Below, piece after piece: positions 6,036-7,715 of a stretch of DNA of 7,715 bases (position 1 is the stretch's first letter; each line of letters starts with the position of its first letter). Under the pieces are notes generated by a model that was not told the origin of the DNA, did no database searches, and saw nothing but the letters and a program-made list of their open reading frames with translations. Made by a program: the position numbers and the translations under genes. The stretch is from UMGS1225 sp034086705 (GTDB lineage Bacteria > Bacillota > Clostridia > Oscillospirales > CAG-272), in assembly GCA_034086705.1 (NCBI GenBank), contig JAXDZV010000056.1, positions 1 to 7,715 of the forward strand, in the 5' to 3' direction.

Positions 6036-7467
6036 AGTCAAATCCTTTCCATTCAAAAATGATCGTCATACGCGTGGATTGCGAATCCAATGCCGGGTTC
6101 ACATCGTCCCGCATGGAGCAATACGGCACCCAAAAAATACCGCTGTCGTCACAAAAAAGCGGAAGCGCCTGCCGCAACATCTGTGGCACCTTATTCTGGC
6201 TGAGCAGTTCTTTTACCGCATGCCGGCAACCACCGCTTTGATAACACTGTTTGTTAGTATACCCTTTTCTGGAATGAATGTACACAGCACCATTAAGTTT
6301 AGCAGAATTTATAACGGTACGTATAGATATTTTGTTAATTTTTGCATGCACTTCATTCTTTTCCACGAATTTCGTGTCACTCTCCCCTGTTTGCTGCACC
6401 GTAATTATAAATCCGTGCGATGTAAAATCATTAACGCCTTCATGCAGCACAAAACGATATACCCCGGCCGGTATACGTACCGCACTTTCCAAAAAAGAAA
6501 ACGTGGTTCCATCGGTATAAAAGCGTACACCATGCGGCAACGTTAAATACCGAAAGGATTGTGCACAGGCACACAACGAGCGCATTTGCTGTGTATGCAC
6601 AAGACTTGGATATTCCCCACACACTTTTTGATACAGCGTACCGAGAATTCTGCTATTGACAGCATCATGCAAACGAAGCAATGCACTGCAGGGGTAGCCG
6701 GGACCGGGATACCTCTTTAGAAAGGACTGCACAAACCCGGAAAAATACGCCTCATCTTCTGCGGCAAGCGCAGAATATGCTGCAATGTGCTCCACCGCAC
6801 CGCGGTTAACCTGCACCAGTGCAGGCATCACCTGTGCCCGGATCAAATTTCGCGCATAATTTGTTTGATCGTTTGTTTCATCATATACATAGGTAAGCGC
6901 ATGTTGCTGTGCATATGCCAAAAGCGCTTTTTTAGAGACCTGCAAAAGCGGCCGCACCAACCGCACACCGTTTGCCAAACAGCGGCTGGGAAGTAGCGGT
7001 GTCATACCGCGCGTGCCACAGCCACGTGCTAATCGGAACAGCACAGTTTCTGCCAGATCATCCTGATGATGCGCAACGCAAACACAGTCAAACGCCGGAT
7101 GTGACCGGCAAAAGGATAAAAATGCAGCATACCGAAGCGTTCTGCCGGCTTCTTCTTCCCCCACTCTGTGTCGTGCAGCATATTCACCAACCGGGACCTG
7201 CACAGCTGTAAACGGAACGGCCAAAGAAGCACATAAAGAGCGACAGAAGCTCTCATCTCGCTCTGCATTGGCGCCGCGCAACATATGGTTCACGTGCAGT
7301 GCGTGCAGTGGGAAATTCTGCTCGTCCGAGAGCCGTTTTAAAAGATGCAACAGTACAACAGAATCTACTCCGCCAGATAAAGCACACAGAACGCCGCCAC
7401 CAGAAAAAAACGATTGTGTGCGGCAATATGCCGCAAAAACAGCATACAGATCCGCATCCTTCATCAT
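6016..7467 (-). CDS. tilS: tRNA(Ile)-lysidine synthase TilS
   Basis: TilS uses ATP and lysine to convert C34 of tRNA(Ile)(CAU) to lysidine, which changes its decoding from AUG to AUA and its charging from Met to Ile; it is essential in most bacteria. The 483-residue protein has the PP-loop LSGGVDSV (30-37), HVNHMLRG (58-65), AHHQDDLAET (132-141), RGCGTRGM (148-155) and the DETND...NLIR block (196-210). It then has a middle helical region and a C-terminal domain (about 385-455) with KELLSQNKVP (419-428) and a WVP end. Either of two adjacent ATGs can start it: 7467 lies 5 nt and 7464 lies 8 nt from AGGGAG (7473-7478). The first overlaps the dnaB stop as ATGA. The 3' end carries the hpt ribosome binding site. 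The length is in the normal range for multi-domain TilS. Confidence 0.95.
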   Translation of the reverse strand: MMKDADLYAVFAAYCRTQSFFSGGGVLCALSGGVDSVVLLHLLKRLSDEQNFPLHALHVNHMLRGANAERDESFCRSLCASLAVPFTAVQVPVGEYAARHRVGEEEAGRTLRYAAFLSFCRSHPAFDCVCVAHHQDDLAETVLFRLARGCGTRGMTPLLPSRCLANGVRLVRPLLQVSKKALLAYAQQHALTYVYDETNDQTNYARNLIRAQVMPALVQVNRGAVEHIAAYSALAAEDEAYFSGFVQSFLKRYPGPGYPCSALLRLHDAVNSRILGTLYQKVCGEYPSLVHTQQMRSLCACAQSFRYLTLPHGVRFYTDGTTFSFLESAVRIPAGVYRFVLHEGVNDFTSHGFIITVQQTGESDTKFVEKNEVHAKINKISIRTVINSAKLNGAVYIHSRKGYTNKQCYQSGGCRHAVKELLSQNKVPQMLRQALPLFCDDSGIFWVPYCSMRDDVNPALDSQSTRMTIIFEWKGFDYDTKRD

Positions 7468-7715
7468 TCGTGCTCCCTATCCAGCGTTGTAAAGCGCGTA
7501 AACTGTCCCTGAAAGCCCATTTTAACTCGCTCTAAACTGCCGTGCCGATTCTTCGCAACGATAACCTCTGCCGTGCTGAGAGCCTGTTCCGCATTGTTAT
7601 AATATTCGTCTCGATACAAAAACAAAACCATATCCGCGTCTTGTTCGATTGCACCCGAATCTCGCAAGTCAGAAAGCATCGGGCGCTTATCCTCCCGCTT
7701 TTCACTGGCACGGGA
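7464..7715 (-). CDS. dnaB: Replicative DNA helicase DnaB, C-terminal 83 residues only
   Basis: The hexameric helicase unwinds DNA at the replication fork. Only the end of the RecA-like ATPase domain is in the window; the gene enters from the right edge. The visible part has the family signature DKRPMLSDLRDSGAIEQDAD (9-28 of the fragment), FLYRDEYY (32-39), and KNRHG (55-59), whose arginine matches the known arginine finger of DnaB (KQRNG in E. coli). It ends with the beta-strand FTRFTTLDREHE and stops at 7464-7466. The stop overlaps the tilS start, so the two are co-transcribed. No frameshift is seen in the visible part. Confidence 0.94.
   Translation of the reverse strand, partial: SRASEKREDKRPMLSDLRDSGAIEQDADMVLFLYRDEYYNNAEQALSTAEVIVAKNRHGSLERVKMGFQGQFTRFTTLDREHE

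Noticed and set aside
6036..6056. Seven-residue N-terminal extension of hpt
   Set aside because: It contains the AAAGGA ribosome binding site for the ATG at 6035 and would deepen the tilS overlap.
6004..6546. Plus-strand open frame of 180 codons
   Set aside because: It is antisense to tilS and hpt, with no recognisable domain.
1..7715. Mobile element, CRISPR, prophage or defence system
   Set aside because: No transposase, integrase, terminal repeats, spaced direct repeats or defence-type genes are seen; every long frame belongs to a core gene.

Overview
The window is a compact stretch of bacterial housekeeping chromosome. The gene order dnaB-tilS-hpt-ftsH, AGGAGG-type ribosome binding sites, TTGACA/TATAAT-type promoters, moderate GC and the clostridial subtype of MnmA (a CxxC in place of DxxC) all point to a Firmicute of class Clostridia, perhaps Oscillospiraceae/Ruminococcaceae. 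This assignment is inferred from gene order and protein character only. I see no mobile element, CRISPR array, rRNA, tRNA or phage gene.

Layout, left to right. (1) 1-712, minus: the first 237 residues of a cysteine synthase (cysK), running off the left edge. (2) 713-972: a divergent regulatory region. It holds a near-consensus minus-strand promoter, a possible repressor site at its transcription start, a 26-codon leader ORF with its own ribosome binding site ahead of cysK, and a weaker plus-strand promoter for mnmA. (3) 973-2052, plus: mnmA, a tRNA 2-thiouridylase. (4) 2058-2088: a bidirectional terminator shared with the convergent galE. (5) 2093-3091, minus: galE, with its own promoter at about 3138-3166. 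(6) 3219-3263: the intrinsic terminator of the upstream operon. (7) 3339-7715, minus: a tight operon read right to left, dnaB (3' end only), tilS, hpt, ftsH. dnaB and tilS overlap by 4 nt and tilS and hpt by 20 nt. hpt and ftsH are separated by 78 nt that hold a small hairpin.

How the genes relate. Two PP-loop ATPases, MnmA and TilS, modify the tRNA wobble position (s2U34 and lysidine 34). The operon joins replication (DnaB), tRNA decoding (TilS), purine salvage (Hpt) and membrane proteolysis (FtsH). TilS-Hpt-FtsH linkage is conserved in Firmicutes. CysK makes cysteine, the ultimate sulfur source for MnmA thiolation, so the divergent cysK/mnmA arrangement is suggestive, but shared control is not shown.

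I found no clear new multi-gene system. The points most worth checking are the cysK leader (uORF, candidate operator, 8-bp tandem repeat), the three-cysteine MnmA active site, the cysteine in the GalE specificity position, and a Gly-to-Cys change near the CysK active site.
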